Shown: positions 1-7,289 of the stretch, piece by piece
How the letters are laid out: every line of letters begins with the position of its first letter
Numbering within the stretch: the first letter of the stretch is position 1
Assembly (NCBI GenBank): GCA_014138725.1
Contig: JACJID010000002.1
Coordinates: 1,254,001-1,318,000 of the forward strand
Length of the DNA: 64,000 nt
Origin: Kutzneria viridogrisea
GTDB taxonomy: Bacteria; Actinomycetota; Actinomycetes; Mycobacteriales; Pseudonocardiaceae
Reading direction: 5' to 3'
Program-made: the position numbers and the translations under genes
The notes under the pieces: model-generated
What the model saw: only the letters and a program-made list of their open reading frames with translations
What the model was told of the DNA's origin: nothing
Database searches by the model: none

Positions 1-268
1 CCAACGGAACCTCCGGGGCTCTGGCCTCCTTGCGGCGGTGGCCGGAGATGATGAGGTTGCGCGCGACCGTGTACAGCCACGGGCCAGCCTGTTCGGGTTC
101 CAGTGAGTCGGAGTGCCGCCACGCGCGCAGCAGCGTCTCCTGGACGATGTCCTCGGCGTACTGGTAGTCGCCGCGCACCGCCCTGAGCACGTACCCCAGC
201 AACGGCCGCCGATAGCGGCCGTAGAGCTGTCGTGCCAGTTCGTCGCTACGCTTCGCGCTTTGACCCAC
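1..268 (-). CDS. ECF sigma-70 family RNA polymerase sigma factor (N-terminal part, runs off the window)
   Basis: The reverse strand from a GTG at 268 encodes the start of an extracytoplasmic-function sigma factor. An in-frame TAG three codons upstream fixes that GTG as the first possible start. The visible 89 residues include region 2 motifs: RPLLGYVLRAV, then DYQYAEDIVQETLLRAW and GPWLYTVARNLIISGHRR, which are the core-binding and -10-recognition helices of sigma-70 region 2. Region 4 lies beyond position 1. Family membership is clear. Which ECF group it belongs to (SigL- or SigM-like, with an anti-sigma factor downstream) cannot be told from this fragment. It is host flank, not phage. Confidence 0.9.
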   Translation of the reverse strand, partial: MGQSAKRSDELARQLYGRYRRPLLGYVLRAVRGDYQYAEDIVQETLLRAWRHSDSLEPEQAGPWLYTVARNLIISGHRRKEARAPEVPL

Positions 269-301
269 GTCCCGCTACTACGGGGCCGGGCTCGGCGCGG
301 T

Positions 302-604
302 TCAACGCTCCACGAAACCCGTGGCGGACCCCTTCGCCTCGCCCCACAACTCGACCACCGCGTCCACCCTGCCGGGGGTCTGTCCCGAGCGCAGCGCGGC
401 CAGCAGCCGTCGACAGTCCTGCTCGGTGCCCTCGGCGACCACCTCGACGCGGCCGTCGGGCAGGTTGCCCGCGCTGCCGGTCAGGCCGAGTTCCAGTGCG
501 CGTGCCCGCGTCCACCAGCGGAAGCCCACTCCCTGCACCTGGCCGTGGACCCACGCGGTCAGCCGGACAGCACTGTTGTCATGCACGTGCCAATAGTCCC
601 GCAC
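302..604 (-). CDS. acyP: acylphosphatase
   Basis: A 100-residue acylphosphatase, a cytosolic enzyme that hydrolyses carboxyl-phosphate bonds. The phosphate-binding loop and catalytic Arg are in [13 protein letters not shown] at about residues 19-31, and the second signature [13 protein letters not shown] follows at about 47-59, which includes the catalytic Asn. Length matches the family of about 90-100 residues. No strong ribosome-binding site separates the GTG at 604 from a second in-frame GTG at 586, so the first six residues are uncertain. It is divergent from the CAP-domain gene and belongs to the host flank. Confidence 0.93.
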   Translation of the reverse strand: MRDYWHVHDNSAVRLTAWVHGQVQGVGFRWWTRARALELGLTGSAGNLPDGRVEVVAEGTEQDCRRLLAALRSGQTPGRVDAVVELWGEAKGSATGFVER

Positions 605-668
605 GAGCCCGTATTCGGGTCGTACGACCCCACCACAGACTCACCCGTTAGTGGTACGGTCCGGCGCC

Positions 669-1412
669 GTGAGTCCCCGACGCACACCATCCTCGACCGT
701 CAGCGGAATGCTGGTCGGACTGACCCTGGGCGCGGTGGGCACCGCGGTCGCGTCCCTGGCAGTTGGCCCAACGGCGCTGGCCTCCGTCCTGCTCGGCGGT
801 GCCGCGGCACCGGCGCCGAGCACCGGGCAGCAGGTCGGCGTGGCCATGGGGGCGCCCAGCACGGCGACTACCGACCGCCCGACCGAGCGTCCCACGAACG
901 GGGGGCCAAGCCCGAGCGCGAGTACACCGACAGCGACGACGACCCCCGCCGCGACCAGCACCACCACCACTGCGGCGCCGCCCACCACGACGACGACCCA
1001 ACCGGTCAGCACGACGGTGCGGGCGCCGAGCACGAAGGCCACGGCGTCCGGCTCGGCCAGGGTGCTCGAACTGGTCAACCAGGCCAGGGCGAACGCGGGC
1101 TGCAAGGCGCTGCGCGAGGACAGCCGTCTGGACACGGCGGCGCAGAACCACAGCAGCGACATGTCCGATCACGACTACTTCTCGCACACCTCGCAGGACG
1201 GCAGGACCTTCGCCGACCGCGAGCGGCAGGCCGGGTACCCCAGCCCCGGTGGGGAGAACATCGCGCAGGGCTACCGGACCGCGGACGCGGTGATGGACGG
1301 CTGGATGCACTCCGAGGGCCACCGGCGCAACATCCTGGACTGCGGCTACGCGAGCATCGGCATCGGCATGGACAGCGACGGCTTCTACTGGACGCAGGAC
1401 TTCGGCCGGTAA
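669..1412 (+). CDS. CAP (SCP/PR1) domain secreted protein
   Basis: A 247-residue exported protein. Residues 1-40 form a signal peptide or membrane anchor (Arg-Arg followed by a Leu/Val/Ala-rich segment). Residues about 75-120 are a Thr/Pro-rich linker, and the rest is a CAP domain. CAP signatures visible are LELVNQARANAG at the start, a DYFSHTSQDG segment, PGGENIAQGY, and GWMHSEGHRRNIL near the end, which carries the conserved His and Glu. CAP proteins of actinomycetes act outside the cell, but their activity is usually unknown. An earlier in-frame GTG at 651 would add six residues. Host flank. Confidence 0.88.
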   Translation: MSPRRTPSSTVSGMLVGLTLGAVGTAVASLAVGPTALASVLLGGAAAPAPSTGQQVGVAMGAPSTATTDRPTERPTNGGPSPSASTPTATTTPAATSTTTTAAPPTTTTTQPVSTTVRAPSTKATASGSARVLELVNQARANAGCKALREDSRLDTAAQNHSSDMSDHDYFSHTSQDGRTFADRERQAGYPSPGGENIAQGYRTADAVMDGWMHSEGHRRNILDCGYASIGIGMDSDGFYWTQDFGR

Positions 1413-1441
1413 GCACCGGCCCGACAGCGCGGGAGTCTGCC

Positions 1442-1942
1442 ATGGGTTACGGGAGGCATCGGGACTTCGTGTACCGCACGGTCAGGCCCGCCCGCAGATC
1501 GCGCGCGCCCTTCCGGATGTCGCCGCTCGCGGTGTTCGGCGTGTCCTGCGTGCTGGGGGTCAGCGTGTTCACGGTGATCGTCAGCGCGCTGATGCCCCAG
1601 CAGCCCCAGCAGGCGCCCCTGCCCGCTCCCGGCGTGCCTACCGCGATCGCGATCCCGGACAGCCCCTGGCCCACGGTGGTGACCACCAGCCCGGTGGACA
1701 GCCAGGCCCCGACGCCCACCAGTGCCGGGCAGCCCACGCCCGGCGGCGGCACGGTCGCGGCACCGCCCCCGGCCGCGGACCGTCCGGGGCAGCCCGGCCG
1801 CCCGACCGGCCCGAACCGGCCCGTACCGGCACCGGCGCCGCCACCCGCACCGGCTCCGACCACCACCAGCAAGGACTTCTTCACGCAGTGGTCGGACAGC
1901 GGCACGGCCTTCTGCAAGGCCATGCACGGCTGGTGTGGCTGA
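1442..1942 (+). CDS. membrane-anchored proline-rich protein
   Basis: A 166-residue protein with a basic N-terminus, one membrane segment at about residues 27-48 (LAVFGVSCVLGVSVFTVIV), then a long Pro/Ala/Thr-rich extracytoplasmic part ending in a short Cys-containing tail (AFCKAMHGWCG). A GGGAG ribosome-binding site precedes the ATG. No enzymatic motif is visible. It follows the CAP-domain gene by 29 bp and may share its transcript. The much longer open frame upstream of this ATG is an out-of-phase read through neighbouring genes. Confidence 0.65.
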   Translation: MGYGRHRDFVYRTVRPARRSRAPFRMSPLAVFGVSCVLGVSVFTVIVSALMPQQPQQAPLPAPGVPTAIAIPDSPWPTVVTTSPVDSQAPTPTSAGQPTPGGGTVAAPPPAADRPGQPGRPTGPNRPVPAPAPPPAPAPTTTSKDFFTQWSDSGTAFCKAMHGWCG

Positions 1943-2043
1943 AGGCACCATCACCGGATGGCATGACCCCCGACAGCAGCCCTTTACGAACCGCCGGGCA
2001 CGCCCCGTATCCTTCAGCGCCGGGGCGGTCACGAGGAGGTCAC

Positions 2044-2556
2044 GTGAGTTCACCAGATCAGCCGACAGCCGCGCGGGAGGTGCTCAGCCCGCCACCGACC
2101 GGCGGCGCCACACCTCGCCAGTCGGCGAAGGTGGTCATGGCCGCGGTCGGCGTGCTGGTCGCCACCGTGTTCGCCTCGGTCGCCACGATGGCGGCCACCC
2201 AGGGCGGCACCGGTGACGCGCAGCCCAGGTCCAACGTGGACCCGGCCTCGCAGCACTACCTGCCCGACGGCAGCACGCAGACCCCGGACGGCGAGACCTC
2301 GGCCAACGGCACCACGAGTGCGAGCGCGACGAGCACGTCCAGTTCGAAGACCTCCACCAGCAAGCCGAGCTCCACCACGACCACCTCGTCCAAGCCGCAC
2401 CAGCCCAGCGACCCGCCCAGCGACGGCGGCAACCCGATCCCGAACCCGCCCACGGACAACTCACCGAACCCGACGACGACCACCACCACGCCGCCGACCA
2501 CGACGACGACCACTCCGCCGCCGACGACGACCACGGCGACCCCGCCGAAGAGCTGA
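2044..2556 (+). CDS. membrane-anchored Ser/Thr-rich protein
   Basis: A 170-residue protein starting at a GTG with an excellent ribosome-binding site (GAGGAGG). One membrane segment lies at about residues 29-52 (VVMAAVGVLVATVFASVA). The C-terminal 110 residues are almost entirely Ser, Thr, Pro and Gly, typical of a cell-wall-spanning linker with no folded cargo. No catalytic motif is seen. It converges on PhoU, with 1 bp between the stops. Confidence 0.65.
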   Translation: MSSPDQPTAAREVLSPPPTGGATPRQSAKVVMAAVGVLVATVFASVATMAATQGGTGDAQPRSNVDPASQHYLPDGSTQTPDGETSANGTTSASATSTSSSKTSTSKPSSTTTTSSKPHQPSDPPSDGGNPIPNPPTDNSPNPTTTTTTPPTTTTTTPPPTTTTATPPKS

Positions 2557-2557
2557 C

Positions 2558-3196
2558 TCAGGCGCTGGCGGCGAGCTTGCCGCCGGAGAGCACGCTGGTC
2601 CGCCGGGCCAGCGACACGGCGTGGTCGGCGAACCGCTCGTAGCACTGCCCGAGCAGGGCCACGTCCACGGCGGCGGCCACCCCGTGCGGCCAGTCCGCGG
2701 CGGTCACGGCGGTGGACACGGCCCGGTACAGGTCGTCCATGATGTCGTCGCAGGAGTCCAGGAAGTCGGTCAGCTCCGGGTCCCTGGTGCGCAGGACCTG
2801 CTCGGTGGTGTTGGCCAGGGTCACCGCGAGCTGCCCCAGGTCCGCGAAGGTGTCGCGCAGCAGCTCGGGCAACACCGGGGCGGGGTGCCTGCGGCGGGTG
2901 GTGCGGGCGATGTGCAGCGCGAGGTCGCCCATCTGCTCCAGGCGGTCGGCGGCGTGCAGCACCGTGAACACCGCGCGCAGGTCGGTGTGCGCGCTGAGCA
3001 GTTCGTGGGCGTGCTCCTCGCACTCGGCACGCGCTCTGACGATCTTCGCGTCGTCGGCGATGACCTTCTCGGCGATCACGAGGTCGGCGTCGAGCAGCGC
3101 CTGACTGGCGCGCTGCATGGCTTCGCCGACGAGTCCGCACATCGCGGCCAGCTCGTCGCCGAGCCTCCGCAGGTGCCGGTGGTGGACCTTGCGCAC
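2558..3196 (-). CDS. phoU: PhoU phosphate signalling/transport regulator
   Basis: A 212-residue all-helical PhoU protein. Two tandem PhoU three-helix repeats are visible. The first has LGDELAAMCGLVGEAMQRA, the second has ADLGQLAVTLANTTEQVL and the metal-binding DDIMDDLY segment, and YERFADHAVSLARR closes the second repeat. PhoU couples the Pst phosphate transporter to the phosphate two-component system. The start is a GTG overlapping a CAGGTAG sequence, so the transcript may have almost no leader. Host flank. Confidence 0.92.
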   Translation of the reverse strand: MRKVHHRHLRRLGDELAAMCGLVGEAMQRASQALLDADLVIAEKVIADDAKIVRARAECEEHAHELLSAHTDLRAVFTVLHAADRLEQMGDLALHIARTTRRRHPAPVLPELLRDTFADLGQLAVTLANTTEQVLRTRDPELTDFLDSCDDIMDDLYRAVSTAVTAADWPHGVAAAVDVALLGQCYERFADHAVSLARRTSVLSGGKLAASA

Positions 3197-3344
3197 CTAC
3201 CTGAGAGTAGGAGCGATGCCGGGATCAGGCTCCCAGCAGCGGCAAACCCTGACGCGACCCGAACGCGCCAAGCCGAGGGGCGGGTCGGCCGCTGGCGGAC
3301 GGCCGACCCGTCCCTCGCGCCGCCGCGCGGGCGACGGCGTGGTC

Positions 3345-3590
3345 TCAGGCGGCCCCGCCGCTGGAGGCGATCCACTGGGAGCCGGTCTGCCTGGCCTGCT
3401 TGCGGGCCTCCAGCAGGGCGGAGATGACCAGGTCGACCTCCTCCTCGGAGAGGAAGGCGACCTCGCCGGGCGGTGCCTGGAGCACCACCTTGTCCCCGGC
3501 CGACCAGACGCGCATCGACCGGCGCTTCTTGCCGAATCCGAGGCAGGACACTTCGTGGCCCTCTGCTGGACTGATCTGGGGTGAACTCAT
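3345..3590 (-). CDS. small conserved actinobacterial protein
   Basis: An 81-residue protein. The ATG at 3590 has a GGAGGAG ribosome-binding site eight bases upstream and is preferred over the 44-residue longer upstream start. The protein has a basic KKRRSMRVW segment, a VVLQAPPGEVAFLSEEEVD stretch and an amphipathic C-terminal helix. I recognise the general type, a short conserved protein of Pseudonocardiales-like genomes, but not a function. It is the last host gene before the phage. Confidence 0.6.
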   Translation of the reverse strand: MSSPQISPAEGHEVSCLGFGKKRRSMRVWSAGDKVVLQAPPGEVAFLSEEEVDLVISALLEARKQARQTGSQWIASSGGAA

Positions 3591-3951
3591 GGCCAACTCC
3601 TCCCAGCGAGAGTCGAGTCGCGGCCGGATCCTGGGGGTAGCCGCGTCTCTCGCACGATCACGTAGAACATAGGTGTACACACCGCAGTTGTTACGCACTC
3701 TAACGAGGAAGTTTGCGTCCATTCGAGTGATGGATGGTCACCGAGCGATCAAAGTCCTCACGATTCGTAAAGCTAGTAGCGCACTCAACTAACAGTTGAC
3801 GGCCTGTCGATCACCCATCTGGCGGCTGACGCCGAGCCCAGACGGCCGCTCGGACGGGGCAGCGGCGTGCCATGAAGGTGCCGTTCAGGACGTTCAACGT
3901 CGCGAAGGCGAAAACCTAGTTAGAACACCATAGCGACCGCACGGTGGAGGC
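3591..3951. other. intergenic region holding the left host-phage junction
   Basis: No gene is supported here. The stretch is AT-richer than its surroundings between about 3,690 and 3,800 and probably holds the promoter of the minus-strand gene to its left. It contains the inverted repeat CAACTAACAGTTG (3,786-3,798). At 3,871-3,908 there is a degenerate copy of the host repeat seen at the right flank (CATGAAGGTGCC core). The left attachment site should lie in this interval, because the integrase module begins right after it, but I could not fix the crossover point. Confidence 0.55.
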
Positions 3952-4281
3952 ATGGACAAAAACAGCCCCTCACCTGCGGAGAGCCCCGCACCCCGCCCCC
4001 GTACCCCGATCGTGGTCCCCGAGGCCACCGGGGTGCGGCCCGGCCACCCTCGCAGCAGTCTGCGCGGTGATGCCCACCCGAACAAGAACGGGGACACCGC
4101 CGTGAGACAGCCGCTCACCCAGGCCCAGGCCGACGGATTGGCCTGTGTCGCCTGCGGACGGGACTACCTCCACGACCCGGCCCGCACCCCCAGTAGCCCA
4201 GTTGGCCAGTCGGCCACGGGTTCGCAGATATTTGCCTGCGCCCCGGGGTGCGTCGACCAGGCCGCCGGGGGTGCGCGGTGA
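3952..4281 (+). CDS. small zinc-ribbon-like protein upstream of the integrase
   Basis: A 109-residue protein with a GGTGGAGG ribosome-binding site. The first 65 residues are low complexity. The C-terminal part has the conserved look CVACGRDY, then SPVGQSATGSQIFACAPGC, i.e. a C-x2-C plus C-x3-C pair that could bind zinc. Similar short zinc-ribbon proteins are widespread in actinobacterial genomes. The stop overlaps the integrase start (GTGA), so the two are translationally coupled and probably co-regulated. A role as recombination directionality factor is conceivable from position alone and is not shown by sequence. Confidence 0.6.
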   Translation: MDKNSPSPAESPAPRPRTPIVVPEATGVRPGHPRSSLRGDAHPNKNGDTAVRQPLTQAQADGLACVACGRDYLHDPARTPSSPVGQSATGSQIFACAPGCVDQAAGGAR

Positions 4282-5924
4282 CTGTCACCGAACTGTTCCC
4301 CGCGCACCCGTTGGTCACGCCGGAGGAGCAGCGCGGCACGCGTGCCGTTATCTACCTGCGCCTATCCGACCTCCGCGAAGACCAGTTGACAGCCGATGGC
4401 ACTGTCGAATCGTTCGAGGACCGTGAGCAGCAACTGCGGAAACTCGCCGCACGTCTCGGCTGGACCGTGGTCGACGTGGTCCAAGAGAACGATTTGGCCC
4501 GGGACAAGAACGGGAAGAGCCGGGGCGTGTCCGCATTCAAACGCAAGCGGATCACGTTGCCCGACGGGTCGACGGCGATGCGGGTAGTTCGTCCCGGATT
4601 CCGGAAGATCCTGGACGGGATGTCGGCGGGGCGCTGGAATGCCCTGCTCGCCGAAGACCTTGACCGTACGATGCGTGACCCGCGCGACCTGGAAGATTTC
4701 ATCGATATTGCCGAGTCGCGCAAGATCAATGCGCGATCAATGTCCGGATCGCTGAGTTTCACCGACGGCGGCACTGACGGTGAGATTTCCATGGCGCGCA
4801 TCATGGTTACCATGGCGAACAAGGACAGCCGGAACACCAGCCGCCGAGTGCGCGAGGGGAAACGGCGCCAAGCGCAGGCAGGGAGGCCTAACGGCGGTGT
4901 CCGCCGATTCGGTTTTGAGCCGGACGGGATCACCATCCGCCCGGCCGAGGCCGAGATCATCCGTGACTGCTCGATTCGGGTACTCCAGATCGATCAGCGC
5001 ACCAAGAAAATGACGTCGTTGCGCAGCCTGGCGGCCGAACTCCGTGCCGCGAACGTGCCGACCGTGACCGGAGCGAAATGGACGTCCATCGCACTGCGCG
5101 CGATCCTGCTCCGGCCCCGCAACGCCGGGATCATGGTGCACCAGGGCGAGGAGATCGGTCGGGCGCCGTGGGAGGCGATCGTCCCTGAGGACACGTTCCG
5201 GGCCGTGGTCGGTCTGCTCACCGACCCGTCACGGACCCACAACCCGGGTGCCCCCGCGACCTGGTTGGGTTCCGGGATCTACCTGTGCGGGGTATGCGAT
5301 GACGGCGAGACGACGTGCAACGTCAAGGGGGGCAGCGTCCAGGCCGAGGACGGCACCCGGTCCCGTGACTACCGGTGCAAGGAGCACGCGCACCTCAAGC
5401 GCAAGGCCGCGTTCGTGGATGCACTGGTGTGCGAAGCGGTGATCGCCGAACTGTCCCGCCCGGACGCGATCGACCTGATTCCGCAGATCGAAAGGTCCAC
5501 CGTGGATCTTCCCGCGCTGCGGGCGGAGGCCACACGAATCCGGGCCAACCTGGACGAGATGGCGGCCGACCGGGCGAGGGGCCTGATCGATCGTGCGCAG
5601 TTGATCGCGGGAACCGAGGCGGCCAACAAGCGGCTCGCCGAGATCAACGACCTGTTGAGCCTGCACACTGCCCCGTCTCCACTCACCCCATTGATCGGTG
5701 TCGAGGACGTAGCCGCGGAGTGGGCTGCGCAGCCGACGAGCGTCCAGCGGGCGATCCTGGACACCTTGTTCGAGGTGACGATCCTGCCGACCAGTCAACG
5801 CGGGCACGGGTTCGATCCGGAGAGCGTGCGCATCGTGCCGAAGGCCAAGCGGCAGGCCAAGCGGAAGGCGACGCCGCAACGACGGGGGTCGAAGACCACC
5901 CTCCCGGAGCCGCTCACCGCGTGA
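4278..5924 (+). CDS. int: large serine recombinase (phage integrase)
   Basis: A 548-residue serine integrase that would catalyse site-specific attP x attB recombination. The catalytic domain starts with AVIYLRLSDLR, placing the nucleophilic serine at residue 30. Further conserved catalytic-domain pieces are EDLDRTMRDPRDLEDFI and the long helix with GEISMARIMVTMANKDSR. The recombinase domain follows (GRPNGGVRRFGFEPDG). Then comes a zinc ribbon (YLCGVCDD, DYRCKEHAHL) with a predicted coiled-coil insertion, and a basic C-terminal tail. The GTG at 4,278 overlaps the previous stop and is preferred over the ATG ten codons earlier. Attachment sites should be next to this gene. Confidence 0.96.
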   Translation: MTVTELFPAHPLVTPEEQRGTRAVIYLRLSDLREDQLTADGTVESFEDREQQLRKLAARLGWTVVDVVQENDLARDKNGKSRGVSAFKRKRITLPDGSTAMRVVRPGFRKILDGMSAGRWNALLAEDLDRTMRDPRDLEDFIDIAESRKINARSMSGSLSFTDGGTDGEISMARIMVTMANKDSRNTSRRVREGKRRQAQAGRPNGGVRRFGFEPDGITIRPAEAEIIRDCSIRVLQIDQRTKKMTSLRSLAAELRAANVPTVTGAKWTSIALRAILLRPRNAGIMVHQGEEIGRAPWEAIVPEDTFRAVVGLLTDPSRTHNPGAPATWLGSGIYLCGVCDDGETTCNVKGGSVQAEDGTRSRDYRCKEHAHLKRKAAFVDALVCEAVIAELSRPDAIDLIPQIERSTVDLPALRAEATRIRANLDEMAADRARGLIDRAQLIAGTEAANKRLAEINDLLSLHTAPSPLTPLIGVEDVAAEWAAQPTSVQRAILDTLFEVTILPTSQRGHGFDPESVRIVPKAKRQAKRKATPQRRGSKTTLPEPLTA

Positions 5925-5994
5925 CCGACGCGAATTTTCGCGAATCCGGTCCACCCGATCAGGGGCCATGGGTGGAGGCTGGGCACGAACCAGG

Positions 5995-6022
5995 TTGCTG
6001 GCTCAGAAATCGTGCCTAGGTT
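5995..6022 (+). promoter_or_regulatory. leaderless-type promoter with TAGGTT -10
   Basis: TTGCTG (5,995-6,000) and TAGGTT (6,017-6,022) are separated by 16 bp, and the ATG of the next gene follows only six bases after TAGGTT, so transcription would start at or next to the start codon. The sequence CAGAAATC lies in the spacer. The same arrangement recurs at 8,125-8,130 (plus) and 8,020-8,025 (minus), in front of the two switch regulators. Confidence 0.55.
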
Positions 6023-6028
6023 CCATCC

Positions 6029-6208
6029 ATGGCCACACCACCCACCCCGGAATTCCTGCGCGACTACGCGCGCCAACTCGTCGCTACCCATCCGCCGCTC
6101 GAACAGTGGCAGCGCGACAGGATCGCACCGCTGTTGCGGCCCGCGCGCAGGCAGCCGCGGACGCCGCACGTGGTGGACGCCGCGCCCCACGGCGGTGCTG
6201 ACCGGTGA
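6029..6208 (+). CDS. small phage protein, 59 aa
   Basis: A short gene of 59 residues (MATPPTPEFLRDYAR at its start) that begins six bases after the TAGGTT promoter element and overlaps the next gene by GTGA. It is basic and Pro-rich with no recognisable domain. The promoter position and coupling argue that it is real. Function unknown. Confidence 0.55.
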   Translation: MATPPTPEFLRDYARQLVATHPPLEQWQRDRIAPLLRPARRQPRTPHVVDAAPHGGADR

Positions 6209-6936
6209 CGCGCCTCAACCAGATCATCGCGATTGAGAAGGGCATCAAGGGGGATACGGCGCGGCGCGTGACGGACCTGCATCACCTGGTGCAGCGCCCG
6301 GCGCCGCTGTCCGGGATCGCCCGCACCTACCAGCCCCGCGACGACGACGGCGACGCCCTGCCGCCGGAGTCCACTCAGGTTCAGGTCCGCGCCCATGAGG
6401 TGCTGGCGCAGGCCGCGGCGGCGATGACGCGCCTGTTCGATGTCGTCGCCACGAAGGACGAGGCGAACCGCTCTGCGTCCGCGGACGTGCTCATAGACGG
6501 TGAGACGCTGCTGGAGCGGGTCCCGGTAACCACGTTGCTGTTCCTGGAAAAGCAGCTTGACGACCTGCGCGCGTTCGTCGGGCGGCTCCCCGTGCTCGAT
6601 CCCGCCGAGGAGTGGGTCTATGACTCCGCGCGGGACTGCTACGCGACCGTACCGGCGAAGACGACGCGCACCCGGAAAATCCCGCGCAACCACGTGCTGG
6701 CCGAGGCGACGCCGCAGCACCCGGCGCAGGTGCAGGTGTGGACTGAAGACGTGATCGTCGGGACCTGGACCACGACCAAGCTGTCTGGCGCGCTGCCCGC
6801 GGCACGGGTCGCGGAACTGGTCGCCCGAGTCACCCAACTCCGTGAGGCTGTGCAGGTGGCACGCGAGGCGGCCAACACCAGCGAGGTACAGGACGTGCAG
6901 ATCGGCAAGGCAGTTTTTGACTTCCTGCTAACCTGA
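6205..6936 (+). CDS. conserved actinophage/plasmid protein (DUF7873-like)
   Basis: A 243-residue protein beginning TRLNQIIAIEKGIK and containing TYQPRDDDGDALPPES, a signature block of a conserved family often seen on actinobacterial mobile elements next to integrases or small regulators. The central part is acidic and helical (FLEKQLDDLRAFVGRLPVLD), and the end has a DVQIGKAVFDFLL helix. I recognise the family but not a biochemical role. The gene is followed at once by a hairpin at 6,940-6,961. The family name is from memory and should be checked against Pfam. Confidence 0.7.
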   Translation: MTRLNQIIAIEKGIKGDTARRVTDLHHLVQRPAPLSGIARTYQPRDDDGDALPPESTQVQVRAHEVLAQAAAAMTRLFDVVATKDEANRSASADVLIDGETLLERVPVTTLLFLEKQLDDLRAFVGRLPVLDPAEEWVYDSARDCYATVPAKTTRTRKIPRNHVLAEATPQHPAQVQVWTEDVIVGTWTTTKLSGALPAARVAELVARVTQLREAVQVAREAANTSEVQDVQIGKAVFDFLLT

Positions 6937-6939
6937 GAC

Positions 6940-6961
6940 TTCCCCACCGGAGCGTGGGGAA
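6940..6961 (+). terminator. hairpin after the 6,205-6,936 gene
   Basis: TTCCCCAC and GTGGGGAA form a perfect 8-bp stem with a 6-base loop starting four bases after the stop codon. There is no T-tract, so it may be a weak terminator or an RNA-stabilising stem. Its look resembles a single type I-E CRISPR repeat, but there is only one copy and no spacer series. Confidence 0.45.
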
Positions 6962-7104
6962 TGAGCACAAGCTCAGCATCACGATCACGCTGACATCGTG
7001 GCCACAGTGGAGGGTCAAACCCTTCTGGCGGTCGCGACTCACACTCAGATTCTTGCTCCAACTTCAGCATCGCCATCGATCGCTAGATCAACTGCACGCG
7101 GGCG

Positions 7105-7182
7105 ATACCGTCGAGGTTGCCGGTTCGAGTCCGGCCCGAGCCTCCACATGGCTCGGTGGCTCAATGGCAGAGCGTGACGCAT
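7105..7182 (+). tRNA. circularly permuted tRNA-like gene (3' half upstream of 5' half)
   Basis: The order of parts is reversed. First come anticodon-stem 3' strand CGTCG (7,109-7,113), variable loop AGGTT, T-arm GCCGG-TTCGAGT-CCGGC (7,119-7,135), acceptor 3' strand CCGAGCC (7,136-7,142), T and CCA (7,143-7,146). After a CAT linker come acceptor 5' strand GGCTCGG (7,150-7,156), TG, D-arm GCTC-AATGGCA-GAGC (7,159-7,173), G and anticodon-stem 5' strand TGACG (7,175-7,179). All four stems pair when the halves are rejoined: acceptor 7/7, D 4/4, T 5/5, anticodon 5/5 with one G-U. No matching 5' or 3' partner for either half is found in normal order nearby. The anticodon is uncertain: joining ...CAT to ATAC... 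would give a 7-base loop with anticodon TAT, but position 33 would be A instead of T. Remnants of two tandem tRNAs are the main alternative. Confidence 0.6.
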
Positions 7183-7236
7183 CGTTACGTTGACTCGTGT
7201 GCGCCTGTGCTGGCGTGTGTAACTGGTGGCACACAT

Positions 7237-7269
7237 GGACCCCGGGGACTGGATACCTCCCCGGGGTCC
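7237..7269. terminator. strong hairpin between the tRNA-like gene and the convergent small membrane gene
   Basis: GGACCCCGGGG (7,237-7,247) and CCCCGGGGTCC (7,259-7,269) form a perfect 11-bp stem with an 11-base loop. It lies downstream of the permuted tRNA-like transcript on the plus strand and 20 bp after the stop of the minus-strand gene at 7,290, so it could end transcription from both sides. Confidence 0.6.
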
Positions 7270-7289
7270 CCTTATGTCCTGAGCACGGC

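Noticed and set aside
113-1442. A very long plus-strand open frame across the sigma factor, acylphosphatase and CAP genes
   Set aside because: It is a GC-rich shadow frame: the protein is low complexity, and the sigma factor, acylphosphatase and CAP genes in other frames have clear domains. Only its last part from 1,442 reads as a gene.
2213-3427. Plus-strand 404-residue frame opposite PhoU
   Set aside because: Arg/Pro-rich shadow of the membrane-anchored protein and antisense of PhoU, with no ribosome-binding site or domain.
6940-6975. CRISPR-repeat-like sequence
   Set aside because: The hairpin resembles a type I-E repeat, but it occurs once, no spacer spacing is present, and there are no cas genes. 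It is better explained as a hairpin after a stop codon.
6937-7236. Permuted group I intron around the tRNA-like gene
   Set aside because: A U at the end of the 5' half and a G before the 3' half would fit group I splice sites, but I could not find the conserved core pairing elements. Kept only as a test, not as a call.
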